Below are positions 12,931 to 25,804 of a stretch of DNA of 64,000 nucleotides, piece by piece. The notes under the pieces are model-generated. The model was not told the origin of the DNA and ran no database searches. It worked only from the letters and a program-made list of their open reading frames with translations. Location: positions 6,696,001 through 6,760,000 of the forward strand of contig NC_060252.1 of assembly GCF_921293095.1 (NCBI RefSeq). The letters are read 5' to 3'. Numbering within the stretch: position 1 is the first letter of the stretch; the number at the start of each line of letters is the position of its first letter. The stretch comes from Ischnura elegans (lineage: Eukaryota > Arthropoda > Insecta > Odonata > Coenagrionidae). A program made the position numbers and the translations under genes.

Positions 12931-14149
12931 ACTCCAGCATTAAAAATTGAGGTCAAGAGAAAGAAAAAAAACTCAATATTTTGAGAATAAATGGATCTTT
13001 TTGCACTTACCACGGGAATTCTTGAAAACTGATTAAAATGCGCATAAGTGACGACATAAATCAAACTTCTTGAAGAGGTACAGGGACTGCCTCTTCTATT
13101 AAGTAATCCCCGTTTCCCAGGAGCAATGGAGACATCGCCTGCTAGTAGGTCTCTCCTGCATGTAATCGACCCTTTACATGCGTGGCGGGACGAGTGATTA
13201 TGCTTACCCCCTCAGATACATCGGACCGCCTCGAAGGGAAACTTTTTTTTTGCTGTGTTTAAGGGAAAGGCGTCGCGTAGTAAGGAAGAGACCCCTGCAG
13301 CGGAATGAATTGCTATGGGGGTGGAACGGGGGATGAACTCCGCCTATATTGTGACGTAACCAGAATTTATGTGGCCCTAGGGCAGAAATTAGAACGCGAG
13401 CCGTGGGTAGAACTCTAACAGTGGAGAACGGATATAATTATTCGAATCCGAAGTTAATCTCACAGTTTTACTTATAATTAAAACTAAAATCGCAGAAGTT
13501 TCTTTTATTTGGTGGAACTAAACTCATCAACTTCGTGTGACGCCACGATCAGACATTTTTTTAACAAATAAGTACGCGTATGATTGGTTTTCCATGCTGA
13601 TTTTATGGAATCAGAAGACTTCAAGCCATGCTGAAAATTTTTAAAAAAGTTCTTTTAATAAAATGGGCCTACCAAAAATACGAACGGAAGGCGGTTTTGA
13701 ATCATACACTTTAGAAACACACGAGTCCGCGGCATATATTGTCCAAAATAATTACAGCATATGATTTAACATTCAGTCACGTCATGCTCATCAACAGTCA
13801 GCAATTCGATGATGCATGTGACGCAGCTCTCCACTCAATTCTCTTATCTGCTGATCTTTTAACACTTACCTGCTAATATTACAACGCCTACATAATTATT
13901 CTGCTTTCCATCGCCTGCTATATTGCATCTCATCATTTGTCTTCCTATGTCGACCTTCCCATCCGCCTGTCCTTCAACAATTATTTTATTTAGACCACCG
14001 TTTTCCATCTTGTGGACGATTTGTTTGCTCCATCTTCTTCGTATCGCTTTCAAAACGTACGAAAAACACACGAGTATGCACATGCCCTGTATGAAAACGT
14101 GTATGATTCTGGTATTACAAGATCACCAACTCTACTTAATATTTTACGA
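12931..14149. other. intergenic, no gene recognised
   Basis: There is a perfect 8-base-arm hairpin at 13158-13181 (GCATGTAA/TTACATGC). Nothing else is supported. Confidence 0.55.
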
Positions 14150-14395
14150 TTAAGTGTAGGGTTCTGACGTGGCTTATTATTAGTGGCCAGCGCGCATCCT
14201 CCGAGTCTACAGCGGCTCCCAATCCAATTCCTTTAACACGTACGTAACGCCTTCTGTAGCAGTTTTTGACGACTCGCGCAGCTTTCCTTGGTATTGTCTT
14301 CCTGCACCGGATCCCATGCGCTAGCTGCATATTCAAGGTGCGGTCGAATGAGTGCGAAATAGCACCTTTCTTTTCCATTCTCATCCGAAAATCTT
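14150..14395 (-). pseudogene. CR1-like LINE reverse transcriptase fragment
   Basis: Reading the minus strand, one frame contains FALIRPHLEYAASAWDP followed by a basic stretch. A neighbouring frame continues with an LGWEPLETRR-like segment. The block I/LVRPHLEYA..VWDP is the thumb region that follows the RT domain in CR1/Jockey-group LINEs. Stops and at least one frameshift break it, and only this C-terminal piece remains. A related fragment lies at 29.4-29.8 kb on the same strand. Inactive. Confidence 0.75.
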
Positions 14396-16115
14396 TCCAT
14401 TACACGCTCGGCGAATTCTAGCTCCTTCGCGGCTTTGACTCAAACATTTCTTGTGTGTGCTCCCCGCGAGAGGTTCTCGTGGCTGCATAACCGGATAAGC
14501 AAGAGAGACATTCAAGGCTCGATTGCGGTCGATTTGGATGAGTCACGCGTGTCGTCGACTCGAATTCACTTCAGAATCGATAAAGCACGCAGGCGTGCTT
14601 CGTATTGCAACCGTGCCGGCCGCAGCTTGGGATAGTATTTTTGGAGACTCTACCTACCTACCTACGTTATCTTTGAAAATAATTTTTTTATTTGGTATTA
14701 TTAGCTTTTCCACTTAATAATTATAATCAGATTTCGCAATTCGAACCTCCATTCCTCTCATTATTTAGGAAACTTTTCTTAATTTTAGGAATGAAACCTA
14801 TTTATCTTAAGTTATATCAAATCAATGTCCATTTCTTAATTGCCATCATTTTTCGACTTTTTCTCCATTGCACTATTTTTTACATCTCAAATATTTATTT
14901 TATTTTTATCCATGGTGAATGTAAACAGATCGTTGTGCTCAATATACCGTACCGCTCTCCACATTTGACTTCAAGTTTGGACATTACACTTTAAATATTT
15001 AAAAACAAATATTTCTTATTGATCTATCATTAAATTGTCAATCCAGTGATTCTCATCGATTTGCGAAAGTGAAAGCAATACACCTCTCTCTACCTACAAC
15101 CACCTTTGCTGGGAGAGTTGAGGAATTGGGATATTTTTCGTCATTTCATTTTGTACAAAAAAATTTTTTATTAAAATTTTATTGAATTTTTCATTTATCA
15201 GCGCCAAATGTTTTCAAAAATCAATATTCTAATATTCGGTTTTCCGAAGAAAAATTTCATTTTTAGAAGGATAAAAAAACTTCCCTCTGCTCGATATTTA
15301 TTTTTCAGGAATATGAGTGACAGGCCTTTTGTTTCCATCTATTATGGAATTTATTATATATTATGTAGAGATTATAACTTCATATTTTAAAAGAAGTTTT
15401 TAACAAAAAAATTAATGAAAAACTAAATTAGGACTATTTTCGCACTTATAAATCAACGAATAGTCTTAACCCGACTCTATTTTCTGAGGTTTCTATTACT
15501 TTGTAGAGTAGCCAATAAACGAAGGACCTAGTTCTATCGTTATTGACCAAATAATTAACCAATGCATTAACGAAGTACTGTTTTCATACTTACAAATCAA
15601 TTGATAAGCTCACTACGCTTTCTGAATCTTTTTCGACCGTCAATGAATCAAATGCTCTGCGTTTGCGAATCTCGAGTGGATTCCGACACCTGACCCTTCG
15701 TTAGAAAGGACAGGGGTCACCTCGTCTCAAGGACACTCGAAACGCTGAATGAAAAATGAACCGGTGTCCCTTCCGCGCCTCAAAGGTCAAGCAGTGACAC
15801 ATGACCGCTCTGCGCTTCGTGACCTCCTCTCTTCCGTGCTTCCCGTGACTCGCTGTACCATTCAAATCCTCCGTGATATCAATCCGATCACCAACTCTCA
15901 ATGCTTCGGAGTCTGGGAAAGGAGAAACCCCTAGATTGGTTTCTACGCTGATACTTCATTTCTGAGTAAAGTTTCGACATTAGTATTTCATTAAACTTGA
16001 AGATGGAATGTTGAGTTGCAGAGGTACGATGAGATTAAATGGATATATCGCGTGAGTAATGGCGTCTCGGACGATTTCTTCTCGGGTATTACACAGGGTG
16101 ATATGGTCCACGGTG
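14396..16115. other. intergenic; diverged tandem repeat at 15430-15700
   Basis: Positions 15437-15560 and 15587-15700 share the order CTTAYAAATCAA, TTTCTGA and further short blocks, with a period of about 150 bases. Two short CpG-richer stretches (14430-14630 and 15690-15910) have open frames without recognisable domains. No gene is called. Confidence 0.5.
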
Positions 16116-16155
16116 GCTGACGTTTCGCTAGAATTCTTTTCTGGAATCTTTAGGG
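16060..16155 (-). repeat. Penelope-type terminal fragment, minus strand
   Basis: On the minus strand CTAAAGA (16153-16147) is followed by an imperfect stem and GAAACGTC (16126-16119), then ACC and ACCCGAGAA blocks. This is the same order as in the repeats at 9.2 and 37.6 kb. The core carries a G-to-A change at a position that is invariant in hammerheads, so it is a relic. Confidence 0.45.
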
Positions 16156-16216
16156 CTTAGGTGTGATGCCGTTCTTCTGTCTCTCTTGGTTTAAATATAT
16201 ACGATTCTGCAATAAT

Positions 16217-16355
16217 TGGGTCGTCGTTGATTGGTGGAGTCAGCGCTGCCCTTTTTGTAATTCGATATCAAATTCTGCTAAGTTCGAGGTCCCTGGTGAT
16301 AATTTTGGCCCTTTGGATTGGTGGAGTCTCAACCAAACCAATCAACGACGACCCA
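16217..16355. repeat. perfect 19-base inverted repeat
   Basis: TGGGTCGTCGTTGATTGGT at 16217-16235 is exactly complementary to 16337-16355, with a 101-base spacer. GATTGGTGGAGTC also occurs twice in direct orientation inside (about 16229 and 16317). An open frame crosses the structure but has no recognisable domain. Confidence 0.8.
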
Positions 16356-16774
16356 GAGATGCAGATTCGCTCATGTACCCGGAAAGACAGAACTGCGATT
16401 ATCTTGAAAGTATGAAGAAATGGGTGTAGAAATTGGGAGCTTTACACCTTGATTTCTTTTGACCTCTTGAAAATTATCCCAGTTTGACGAATATGGAAAC
16501 AATCACTTATATCACAAGGGTATTTAGGGTTGTTGGCCAAAATTTTTTCATTTTCTTTGGTGATAGATTACAAAAAATAAGAGGCACCAATTCCGCCACT
16601 TCTATTCTGGACCCTTAACGTCGAATGCGGTGAATAACGAACCAAGTACTTATCACAATTATCACCCACATTTACATCGGTGGAGCAAGCGGTCAGAAAC
16701 GTCTTCGAGCAGGCAGTGGATTTGTATAGTAAAGTATATTTTTTTTAATATTACCTTCCAACCGAAAAAATCTA

Positions 16775-17012
16775 ATGTCGGATATATTGCCCCAGACGCT
16801 TAAAAATAGACAAGATTTTTGATTCTGGCTCGAAAACCATCGTTATTATACATCTAACTTGTTAATATTTTCGTATTAATAACTTTCATAGTGACAGAAA
16901 TAGAATAATTAGTGCAGTATTTGTTTTGTTTTTGTTTTACTCTCAAATATGAGAAGACCGTTTTCCTGTCAGACCCTTTTGCCCCCTGATAAAGGTCCTA
17001 GATCCGCCCCTG
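16775..17012 (+). mobile_element. hAT-type MITE, family A, copy 2 (left-truncated)
   Basis: It shares GCTTAAAA.ATAGACAAGATTTT, TCTCAAATATGAGAAGACC and the right end GATCCGCCCCTG with the element at 12.3 kb, in the same orientation. The G-run left terminus is missing or decayed to a short C run (16790-16793). No target duplication is visible. Confidence 0.75.
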
Positions 17013-17929
17013 TGTGATGGTGTATTGGTATAGTTTTCTGGAGTATGGGATGATATCGTGTTCTGCTCTTGCGCAGAAGGACAATGTCCGGAAAATGCAA
17101 GGATGTCGACTTTTAAGGGACCGCCTTTGATCCTCGAAGTTTCATGTTCCGTGAGGAGAGAGAGCATCCACGTTGCAGGCGGTGATCGTGTTCTATCCGT
17201 GGTGGCGGCCTCGACCCTCAACGGTGTCTTTTCAAACAAAGTCCACGCAAGCCCAATGCGAAAAAAATCTCCAAAACTAAAAAAAGTGACATTCAAATAA
17301 ATTTCGATCGAATTTTCTCAATTACTCCATTTAAAGTTCTAACTTATGCTTTATCATATAGAAAGGCAAGTCACCTCGCTAAAAGTTAAAATTCAATGGC
17401 AACTTACTCATGCGTTAAAAATATTTCCATATTTGCATTTTTCTACATTATCAAATATACAAAAGCTGAGTCATATTTTAGTCAAGATTCAAGTCAAGTC
17501 ATTATTTATCATCAAGTATTCAAGTCAAGATAGTCAAGTCATCATTTTGATTTTTCACTCAAATCTTCAGTGTTGCTCTCGCGTAAATTTTGCTGCAGTC
17601 ATCATGAAAATAATATAAATAACAAATATTCGCGGTGCTTATTGTTGATTATTGAATCCATGGTGATATGACCTCTGTCTGGAACACTTCATGCATGCAT
17701 AGTCCTGTATTTTATGCCTGATGTTCGTATTTCTAATAAAAGAGCCGATCGGCACGATGTAGATACATGTAATGTTAAAATGTTTTATTGGAACGCATTT
17801 ATGAGTTTCCAATAAATTTTAATTTGAGTGATAACATAGGCAAGTCTAGATTTAAAATAAGTGCCGATCGATTCTGAAATGAAGAATAATAGAAAATTTA
17901 ATCAACATTTTTTAGATTTAACGTCAATG
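17013..17929. other. intergenic, no gene recognised
   Basis: Positions 17050-17240 are GC-richer and open in several frames without a domain. Positions 17460-17550 contain repeated TCAAGTC words, a simple low-complexity stretch. Confidence 0.5.
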
Positions 17930-18293
17930 GGATATGGAATCAAATATATACATGTATCATATTAAATTTCTTAGAACAGTTTTAACATTTAAATAAGTCA
18001 ACACCATATTTTTATGACAATTTGTCGGTGATATGTTAGTATTTTATCGAAATTTTTGGCTAAAAGGGTATGAAACGTCTGTTAAATAGAGGTGGAATGA
18101 CCTATACCTAATGAATGGATATGGAATCAAATATATACATGTATCATATTAAATTTCTTAGAACAGTTTTAACATTTAAATAAGTCAACACCATATTTTT
18201 ATGACAATTTGTCGGTGATATGTTAGTATTTTATCGAAATTTTTGGCTAAAAGGGTATGAAACGTCTGTTAAATAGAGGTGGAATGACCCATA
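17930..18293 (+). repeat. recent tandem duplication, 187-base period
   Basis: About 173 bases from GGATATGGAAT to GGTGGAATGACC at 17930-18102 are repeated without visible change from 18117 on. Roughly 14 other bases lie between the units. The identity implies a recent duplication or gene conversion, or an assembly duplication. No coding content. Confidence 0.9.
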
Positions 18294-19660
18294 AAAGATT
18301 TGCATAGGGAAGGAGGTGTGGTAAACGGGGAAAGAGGACCGCCAAGGGGTAATCCGGATGCCAAGAGTGAGAGAAATGGCTGAGTGCCACGGAAATTAAC
18401 GTCGGCCAGCCGCCCTCCATTTCAAACCAACTTAATCGATAGCCCTGCCCTATGATAATAGGATATGCTTCCGCAATTACTTACGTATGAAAAGGACGAA
18501 TAAGAACGTGGGAAAAGCTAGGTCAACCGATTTGAGCGATTTCTCTGCCGTGAAATAACACCTCTTAAAAGCAAAAGAAGCTGCACGGAATATATTTTTA
18601 ATTAATTTATGTTCTGAGATACGTTGTAATTATCCACACTTGTACATTTGCTCATCCGTTGAAATCGGTTCAGCGAATAAATAGTTAGTTTGAAAAATTA
18701 CAACTGCTGTTTGTATCTTAATACAATGAATTTCCAGAAATAGAACTTGTCGACAATCGATATGATTACTTCGTTCTGTTTCACCTGAGGATCGATAACT
18801 AAATTTATCCTGCAAATAAACCAGATATTGATGAAATATTTTATCTCAACCAATGGTATTTAGAGTGATAAATGGTCGTTTTTTTTTAATTAATAGTTAA
18901 ATATGATTTACTTGAGCCAAAATTTTCGGTTTTTATTGAAATTATCGTCGGGGACTTCACTTTCGTTAAAAAATCACAAAATTCGAAGTTATATAAAAAT
19001 ACCATGTACTACTGAATGATTACTAGTTTTCCACTCTTTCAAAACAATTTTATCATCACTATTTTTTGATAAACTAAGTAGAACAATATTTCCAAGACAC
19101 AAAAGTGATGAAATGTGATTAATTAACTGATAGCCATTAAATTGCTTCACTAATGTGGAAACTTCAAATGATTTTTTGATAAATGTTGGAACAGTTCCTG
19201 CAGATTGACCTTAGTACCTTCAATGGTAATTATAGAATTACCGTCCTGTCTCTCAGAAATGAAAAGGGATAATTAGGAAGCAGAGGCGCTGTGAAGATGG
19301 TAATTATGTAGACGAAAATTCATAATCAAGCAAACCTGGATTTTAAGTAATGTATGTTTGGTTATACTTGTGCATTCTATATAGATGGATTATAGCTGGA
19401 TTAATTTTATATATTTTTCGGGTTTTCTCCCACATTGTTTTACTGAAACTAACAATATTTTTCGCGAACATTCTAGTTCTATTCTTTAGGTGGAATACTT
19501 GAGTCACTTCCCTAAGAAGAATTTAATTGGAATGTACACAAACGCAAAACATATTTTCAGTAATTGTAAAACAATTCGTCAAAAAACCCGAAGGAATTAT
19601 TTTGACTTAAATTATCTAATCGAATTTAGCTCCTCTATGTTGTCCATTCTCTGGGTTTCG
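18294..19660. other. intergenic, no gene recognised
   Basis: AT-rich sequence without recognised genes or element ends. Confidence 0.55.
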
Positions 19661-19664
19661 GATT

Positions 19665-19775
19665 AAAATATGGTATCAATGATTAAAATGGTATGATAGC
19701 ATGGTAGATATGATTTGCTCCCTTATTAGGTCACTTTTTATGAATATTCTTTTGCCCATTAATTTATAAAAAACG
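19665..19775 (+). repeat. half copy of the 20.4 kb foldback
   Basis: GATTAAAATGGTATG and the following CTCCCTTATTAGG...GAATATTCTTTT..CCCATTA blocks match the left arm and spacer of the foldback at 20431-20613. Confidence 0.6.
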
Positions 19776-20430
19776 CACGTTCTTAAATTTAAAACCCTGG
19801 GTCCTACAGCGCTTCTCGGACCACTCCACCCAGATTCATTGCCTCGAGGAATGAGACCTCAAAACTTACTTCAGGGAAACGCTAGCGGTGGGGTATTCGA
19901 AGCGTTCAAATTACACAAGTTTTGAGTCTCATGTGAATGCATTTGCGCCATCTTATATATGCTCTGTTGGTATGTTGCGTATTTTCCAACTGCTATTGTT
20001 GTCATAGTTCTTAAAGATGCCATTTTGGTAATCTCTTCATTGCGATATTAACATGTATTCTTCTTAAAACGGGACTATTCATTTGCTGGCAGACCTTACC
20101 TTCCGAAGAATAGTGGATGAAACAAAAAAAACCATCACCACTTCAACGAAAAATCGTTCCGAGAGGCAATATAAGTTTATCATCGGGTATTCGGAATTCG
20201 TTTTCTCCCCTCTCTGGGTTAACTTCATTTATATTATTAGATCACAAAATTCAAAATTTGTTTAAATAACTTAAAGAGCGAATGGAAACACTCTAAAAAT
20301 TTTAATATTCTAAGAAATTCCCTCAAAAGGATTTTTCAAAATTGGTATTACATACAGGGAATCAATTTGAAATACTTAAATTAACCACTTATTTCTGTAT
20401 TCGGATAACATTACCATTCCATCTTTAATC

Positions 20431-20613
20431 ATGATTAAAATGGTATGGTATATGGTATCACGATAGGTTAGTTAGATCTGATTTACTCCTTTATTAGACA
20501 ACATTTCTGAATATTCTTTTACCCATTATTTTTTTAAAATGTGGTCTAATAAAGGAACAAATTATACCTTACGTACTTACTGTGATACCATGTTACCATA
20601 TCATTTTAATCAT
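20431..20613. repeat. foldback element
   Basis: Arms 20431-20503 and 20539-20613 are complementary with several mismatches, from ATGATTAAAATGG to CCTTTATTAGAC. A related half copy sits 750 bases upstream, so this is a dispersed foldback MITE. Target duplication not resolved. Confidence 0.75.
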
Positions 20614-20639
20614 AGGTACCATTACATTTATCTAATATA

Positions 20640-22700
20640 ACATTATCATTTTCATTTCATATGTTGTAATTTTGATTCCATTCTCTAGGTGATCGACTCG
20701 TTTCCCAATATTTTAAATACCCCCTCCATGTAATCCCCCCCCAGAAATGAATTTCTCCCGCATATAAGCTCTCTCTTTACCCGCTCCCTCCGGAAAAATT
20801 TCCTGGCCACAGTTTCCGTGGAAACAGACCAAATTTCTGCATTTTTACTTTTCGATTCTCGTGGTCGAGAGGTGGTTTTGGCGTTTATCACAGATATTGA
20901 AAATAAATCCCCTCATGTAATGCGGAATATCTCAAATGAAAATGTATGAATTAATTGGTGCGTTGATGAAATACATTCAGGTTAATAACAATTTTTTTGA
21001 CTCCCATATGGATCTCCTTGAGCGATCACTTCATGCCCGGGTTTATCTGATAAGACCTACTCTCGTTAGGGTTTAAAACATGCACTTGTTTTATGAAAGG
21101 GTTGAAACGAGTTTTTGGAATATATTGTTTTGCAATAATGCGATAGATATTTCGAATTTTACGCATTTTTGTCAATTTATTAAACTTCGTAGGTGATTTT
21201 ACTTTAACCGACGGATACTGCTGAAAGTCTGAAAATACGCAGAAAATACTACTATTGCAAAAATTTTTGCGTGTTTTTAAAATGTGTGTGCACGTCATTT
21301 CAAATATATATATACATAGCTTGACTATCAAAGGAGTGACAGCTCATTAAAATTGGAATATTTTTGGAATGATTAATTTTTCAATAAAATTTGCAGCCGT
21401 CTTTCGCACCCGTTTACTTTGGAAAAGTAGTGCTAATTTTACTCTTTTAATGAGCAATATGATTGGTAAATATCTTTGAGACAGTAGGAAAATTTAACTT
21501 GACATAAAGCATAATATATTCCGAAATACCTCGGCCATGCGGAGGGTGGTAATGAAATGGGATGGAAGAAATTATTCTCATATCTCCAGAAAAATATATT
21601 ACCAGTAAAGGAGTGAATCGTTAGGGCAGGATAAATAATAATTAAATAAAAAACCCGAGACACACTCTCCATACTCTTAAAAAGAAGTTCATATATGGTT
21701 TACGGCAATATTTGGTTGAAATTTTGTGCATTTTATGCATGGTTGATTGCAAAATTTTCCAATTAATTTAAGTTAATTGGTTGGAAAAATTCTCAATGTC
21801 TAATTTAAATAACATGAAACCTAGAATCTACAATTAGTACCTAAAGGACCTCAACCATTAAGAATCTTGAATGAGGATAGAGTTGAGAATTTTGGCAAAA
21901 AGACATTCGCATCTTTTGAGGACGATCAAAGACTGGGAGGGGAGTGCCTCTCCTCTCCACGCTCCTCCTGATGGCGATGATTAATTAGCAATTCCTTCTC
22001 TGGATCGCTTTGAGAGATTCTCATTATAGTTACTACTCGTGGCGAATGACAACCCATTTCTTTATCTGAAAACAAATTCTATCCAAGATCGAACTCGTTT
22101 ATCTGTTCAGTTCAGTTCAGTTGCTTACTAAGACAGAGAGACTTCTAGGTGAATCAATCGAAAGACCCTTCTCTCTCTCTCTCTGTCTTCGTCTCTCTCC
22201 GTAGAGAGAGAAAGTCCCTCTTCATAGGTGCTCCTCAATGGGGATATTCGGGACAGAATAAATCACGCTCAATATATTTTAAACTTGTACCATCGGCAGT
22301 ACTATTCAGTCAATATCAGAGATTCGTAAATCTATCGAATGTTTGTTCTAATATGAATATGTGTAAAAAAAATACCCCATGCACTGCTGAAAAGTGTGTG
22401 TCCCTCTTAGATACATGACTTACAGTATGAGTTCATCCATATATGTGTGTTCTGCAATAAAATTCATTCATGCTGCCAGTCAACAGTAATATTGCAAATT
22501 TTGTGACGCTAAGACATGCACATTGAGTAAGATAAACAGCCAGTGAAAACGTCCCCAAAAATGTGAATATCCTGAGATTCACACTAAAAAACACTTTACA
22601 AAATCGAGAATAAATGCAGGGAATCGATTTGAAATGCAAAATTAAGCACCAATATAATATCTCGAATAAAACTACGATGGTAATTTCATCATTACGGCGT
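20640..22700. other. intergenic, no gene recognised
   Basis: A CT microsatellite (about 22169-22200) and AT-rich sequence. Short open frames show no recognised domain. Confidence 0.55.
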
Positions 22701-22704
22701 TAAA

Positions 22705-22825
22705 TTTTTACAATTTTGAGTAAACCTCTCAATTAAAAGTCTATACGCTAATCAAATTTGTTCACCTACGGCATTAAAATACGAAATTGAACAGGGCTTA
22801 ATACCCCATACACATGGAATGAAAC
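22705..22825 (+). repeat. dispersed repeat, copy 1 (partner at 27.8 kb)
   Basis: TTTTACAATTTTGAGTAAA, AAAAGTCTATACGCTA, CAAATTTGTTCAC and TACCCCATAC occur here in the same order as at 27824-27946. The two copies lie on either side of the ISL2EU-type element in direct orientation. No coding content or terminal repeats. Confidence 0.75.
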
Positions 22826-23165
22826 CCAAAAAACGATTGCGGCATTAACTTTTTCGTATCTAAGTGGATGAGCAGTATTTAAGTAGCTCATGCGGAGCGT
22901 ATGGAAGGTAACTCGATGATGTCACGTAATGGGGAACATGCATGAACTTTGTTTCTCCCGTTATTGTAGCCTATCTTATAGAGAATTTTCTCACCAATCC
23001 GAATATATATACCAAAGTTGTCTACGTCAATCACAAATGCTGTAAAATGCTAATGAAATTCTAAAAAAAATCGACGAAAGTCACGTGACCCGGAACGCTT
23101 TCTCATTGGCTTGACGTCACCGAACAATATTCAGTCTCAGTGGCCTCAGTTCTCCGTAAACTTCG

Positions 23166-23413
23166 ATGTCTAAATACTGCTGTTTTTCAATGAATACAGA
23201 CCTTTATGTCGTTAAGGAGTTGTTGATGGAAAAAGAAGGGGATTGTTGGAGGAATGAGGTGAAAAGAAAACTGATTGACAAAATGACTGAAGTGAGATTT
23301 AAGAATGCGCAGTCAGACAATTTACCTATGGTTGACTCCTTTATGGTGGCCGCCTTCCTTAAAAACAGTGATTCTTTCGTCGCCGCCGAGATGCGTGGAG
23401 TGAAAGCAAGCAG
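23166..23413 (+). pseudogene. YqaJ-like nuclease, N-terminal exon
   Basis: The 82 residues from the ATG at 23166 include the segment MVDSFMVAAF...SFVAAEMRGVKASR, which I recognise as the start of the YqaJ-type (phage-exonuclease-like) protein carried by ISL2EU transposons. The reading frame ends exactly at CAG|GTAAGC, a good splice donor, so this is probably exon 1. The core nuclease domain (several hundred residues) is absent downstream. Only a C-terminal scrap follows at 23731-23919, so the gene has lost its middle. It converges on the transposase gene. The family is thought to act as an accessory nuclease, but its role in transposition is not settled. Confidence 0.7.
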
Positions 23414-23730
23414 GTAAGCAAGCTATTTAATGCATAGGAAAAATTTTAAGTTTTAACATTGTTTTCTGTTTATAAATACTTCTTTTTTAAATAAAATAAA
23501 CTATCCTTCTTCAGCGGTTAATTATTAGTTGCCCATAATTTTAATACCAAACTTATCATGCGGTTCTCTTATATCAGCTCCATAGTCGTTAGAATATAAG
23601 TATTGAAATAATAGACTAATGTACAAATATGTTTCAGGTATGATTAATGCCTAATAATTCTGAATTATTACAACATCTTCACTCACCAAAAATACGATTC
23701 GGTATATAGCAAACTAAATGTGTCTCATAA

Positions 23731-23919
23731 TATGACACTATCTCTGAAAAAAAGAAAAAAGGAGCGGCACTTTGTGTTGCTGCTCCTGATTTTGAGAAGA
23801 CAAAGAATATTTCTTGTCTATGGATTGAGTATGACCATGATTTTGTAACGAATGTTGAGGCTGCCGCCACAAGGTTTTGGGAGAAAAATATTTTTTTCTA
23901 TTCTTTTCAACAGCTGTAA
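23731..23919 (+). pseudogene. YqaJ-like nuclease, C-terminal remnant
   Basis: One plus-strand frame reads through a segment containing CVAAPDFEKTKNISCLWIEY, followed by a FWEKN block and a stop at 23917-23919. It has the look of the extreme C-terminus of the YqaJ-type protein whose first exon lies 350 bases upstream. The frame is closed by a stop at 23728-23730, where the middle of the gene has apparently been deleted. AATAAA-like signals follow at about 23980. Confidence 0.55.
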
Positions 23920-24029
23920 ACATGATTAGTTTTTTTAGGTACCCCAGAACTGGCCCCATATGCTTCTTGTTATATTTTTGTAATAAATTTATTTTGCACT
24001 ACCTTTCATTGTCGGCATTTTTTCAAGGA

Positions 24030-25804
24030 TGCTACTTTATTAATGGAGCCTGAAGATTAATTAAGCCACAAGATATAATAATCACATCATCCATCAAGGT
24101 AATAAGATTGTGATCTATACAGGCATGAGGAACTAACATTTTAAATTCCCTAATGCGTCTGATAATACGTTCAACATGAATCCTCAAGCTGGCAATATTT
24201 TCGTCTCCATTACTTCCTTTTTGGTGCTCTTAACTTCAGACTTAGCACTGGGGGGTGGAATTAATGTGCAGCCTTTTGTTCCAAGAAAGCTATCAATGTG
24301 TTTGAAACCCCGATCAGCCATCACAGCACAATGAGAAGGCAAGTATTTAAAGTAATCACATTGCTCTACAAGCAGTGAATCAGATATCCGACCTCCAAAG
24401 CCCTTAGATATGTAATTTATTAATCCATCAGGTGTGCTAGACACCAAGTACTTCAGAGTATTTTCAGACTTGTATTCCGACCATGTTAGAGCTTGTTTTA
24501 CAGGGTCCGATGGTTTTTCTATCTCTACTTCTAAGCAATCAATAATTGATTGTACATGGCTATACCTTGATCGAAATGGTATGGGCAATAACTCTAATAT
24601 CTTTTTCTTGGCTGGCCATATAATGAGCTGTTTCATACATTGGGATATTTTTGGAACAGCATCATGAAACACCCTACTAGCTGTGCAGAATGATATGCTA
24701 AAGTCATCAGAGAGAATAAGCATTCATTAAGTCTAATCTTTTTTAGAGTTAGCATGATCATGGACATATGTAAATTTGTGTTTCTCTGAAGAGTGCCCAG
24801 AATGAAGCAACAGTTTTCAGGTACACCCTTATATAGCTTAGGGTTTCTATTAATAAATTTTTTCGTGCAATTGCTACTTCCTTTCTTTCAACTGAGTCAT
24901 TTTCATTAAGAAATTCAGCTTCTGAGTCATTAGATGAATTATCGGAAAAACTGTACTCATCTTCTTCACTCACATCCTCCTCAGAGCTCGACTCCTCACA
25001 AGTCTCACTGACTTTCCTTCTCTTCAAACTTTGAATGGGGGGTGTCTGGGTATTTACATATTTTATTTTTTTGGTGATGTCGCCCTATCAGAAACACATG
25101 TCTTTATTTGCGTTTGTTTGCTCCTGAATTTAGTGCGTACTTGAACCCCAACACTTGATGACACTTGAGAGGAAATACCTGAACTACTCTCCCGGTCATC
25201 CTCTGACTCAGCTTCAAGTTCACATAGTTTGTCAGCTTCATTGCCACTGGAACCTGTGCTCAATTATTTATATACATGAATTGAAAAATGCAAGTATCAA
25301 AGCTCCATGCACACGTACTTAAATCGATAGAAAAATGCTCAGCAAGGTCAACCCGAAAACCTTGCTGCGCATGCTGCACCACCCCGCGAAAGTCTCCATC
25401 AACACGGTAGAAAAATCTTATAATAATACTTTTCTTGAAATATAATAACACTTTTTCCGTTCATTATTAAGTTTTTCCTTTGATGTGATTGTTTGTAACT
25501 TTTCAATTTATATTACGTGGCAATAGCATCCTTTGGCTCAATTCAATCTTTTTTAACTCACAAAAATAATATTTGCAACCTTACTGGCACGTACGCTGAA
25601 ATGATCCTCACAACAGAAAGCTGTTGATAATTTCGAGATAGAATTTACGTCTCTTCTGCAGGCTCTCAACCATTTAAATCTCTTCTTCGAATCTTTCGGG
25701 ACATTAATGAAAACCTTCTTCGGCGTGGAATTTGAGGTATTTGAGCAACAGGGTACGACACAAGATTTGTAAAACTTTCTCTCTTTTTTCTCGTTTACAT
25801 CCAT
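24030..25804 (-). pseudogene. THAP-domain DDE transposase (ISL2EU type), frameshifted
   Basis: Reading the minus strand from 25804, an N-terminal THAP zinc finger (25804-25553) shows the C2CH pattern: a CVVPCC-type pair, a conserved W at about residue 45, and C-x2-H (CCEDHF). Acidic, serine-rich linkers follow (25263-25063 and 25027-24850). The catalytic domain shows IIDCLEVEI (first Asp), SIT/SSTPDGLINYIS, MADRGFKHID (second Asp) and, after a frame break near 24184, an ERIIRRIRE-like block (Glu). The protein then runs to about 24030. I see frame changes near 24850, 24725 and 24184, so no continuous protein can be made. The product would bind the 12-base termini and cut and paste the element. 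Confidence 0.8.
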
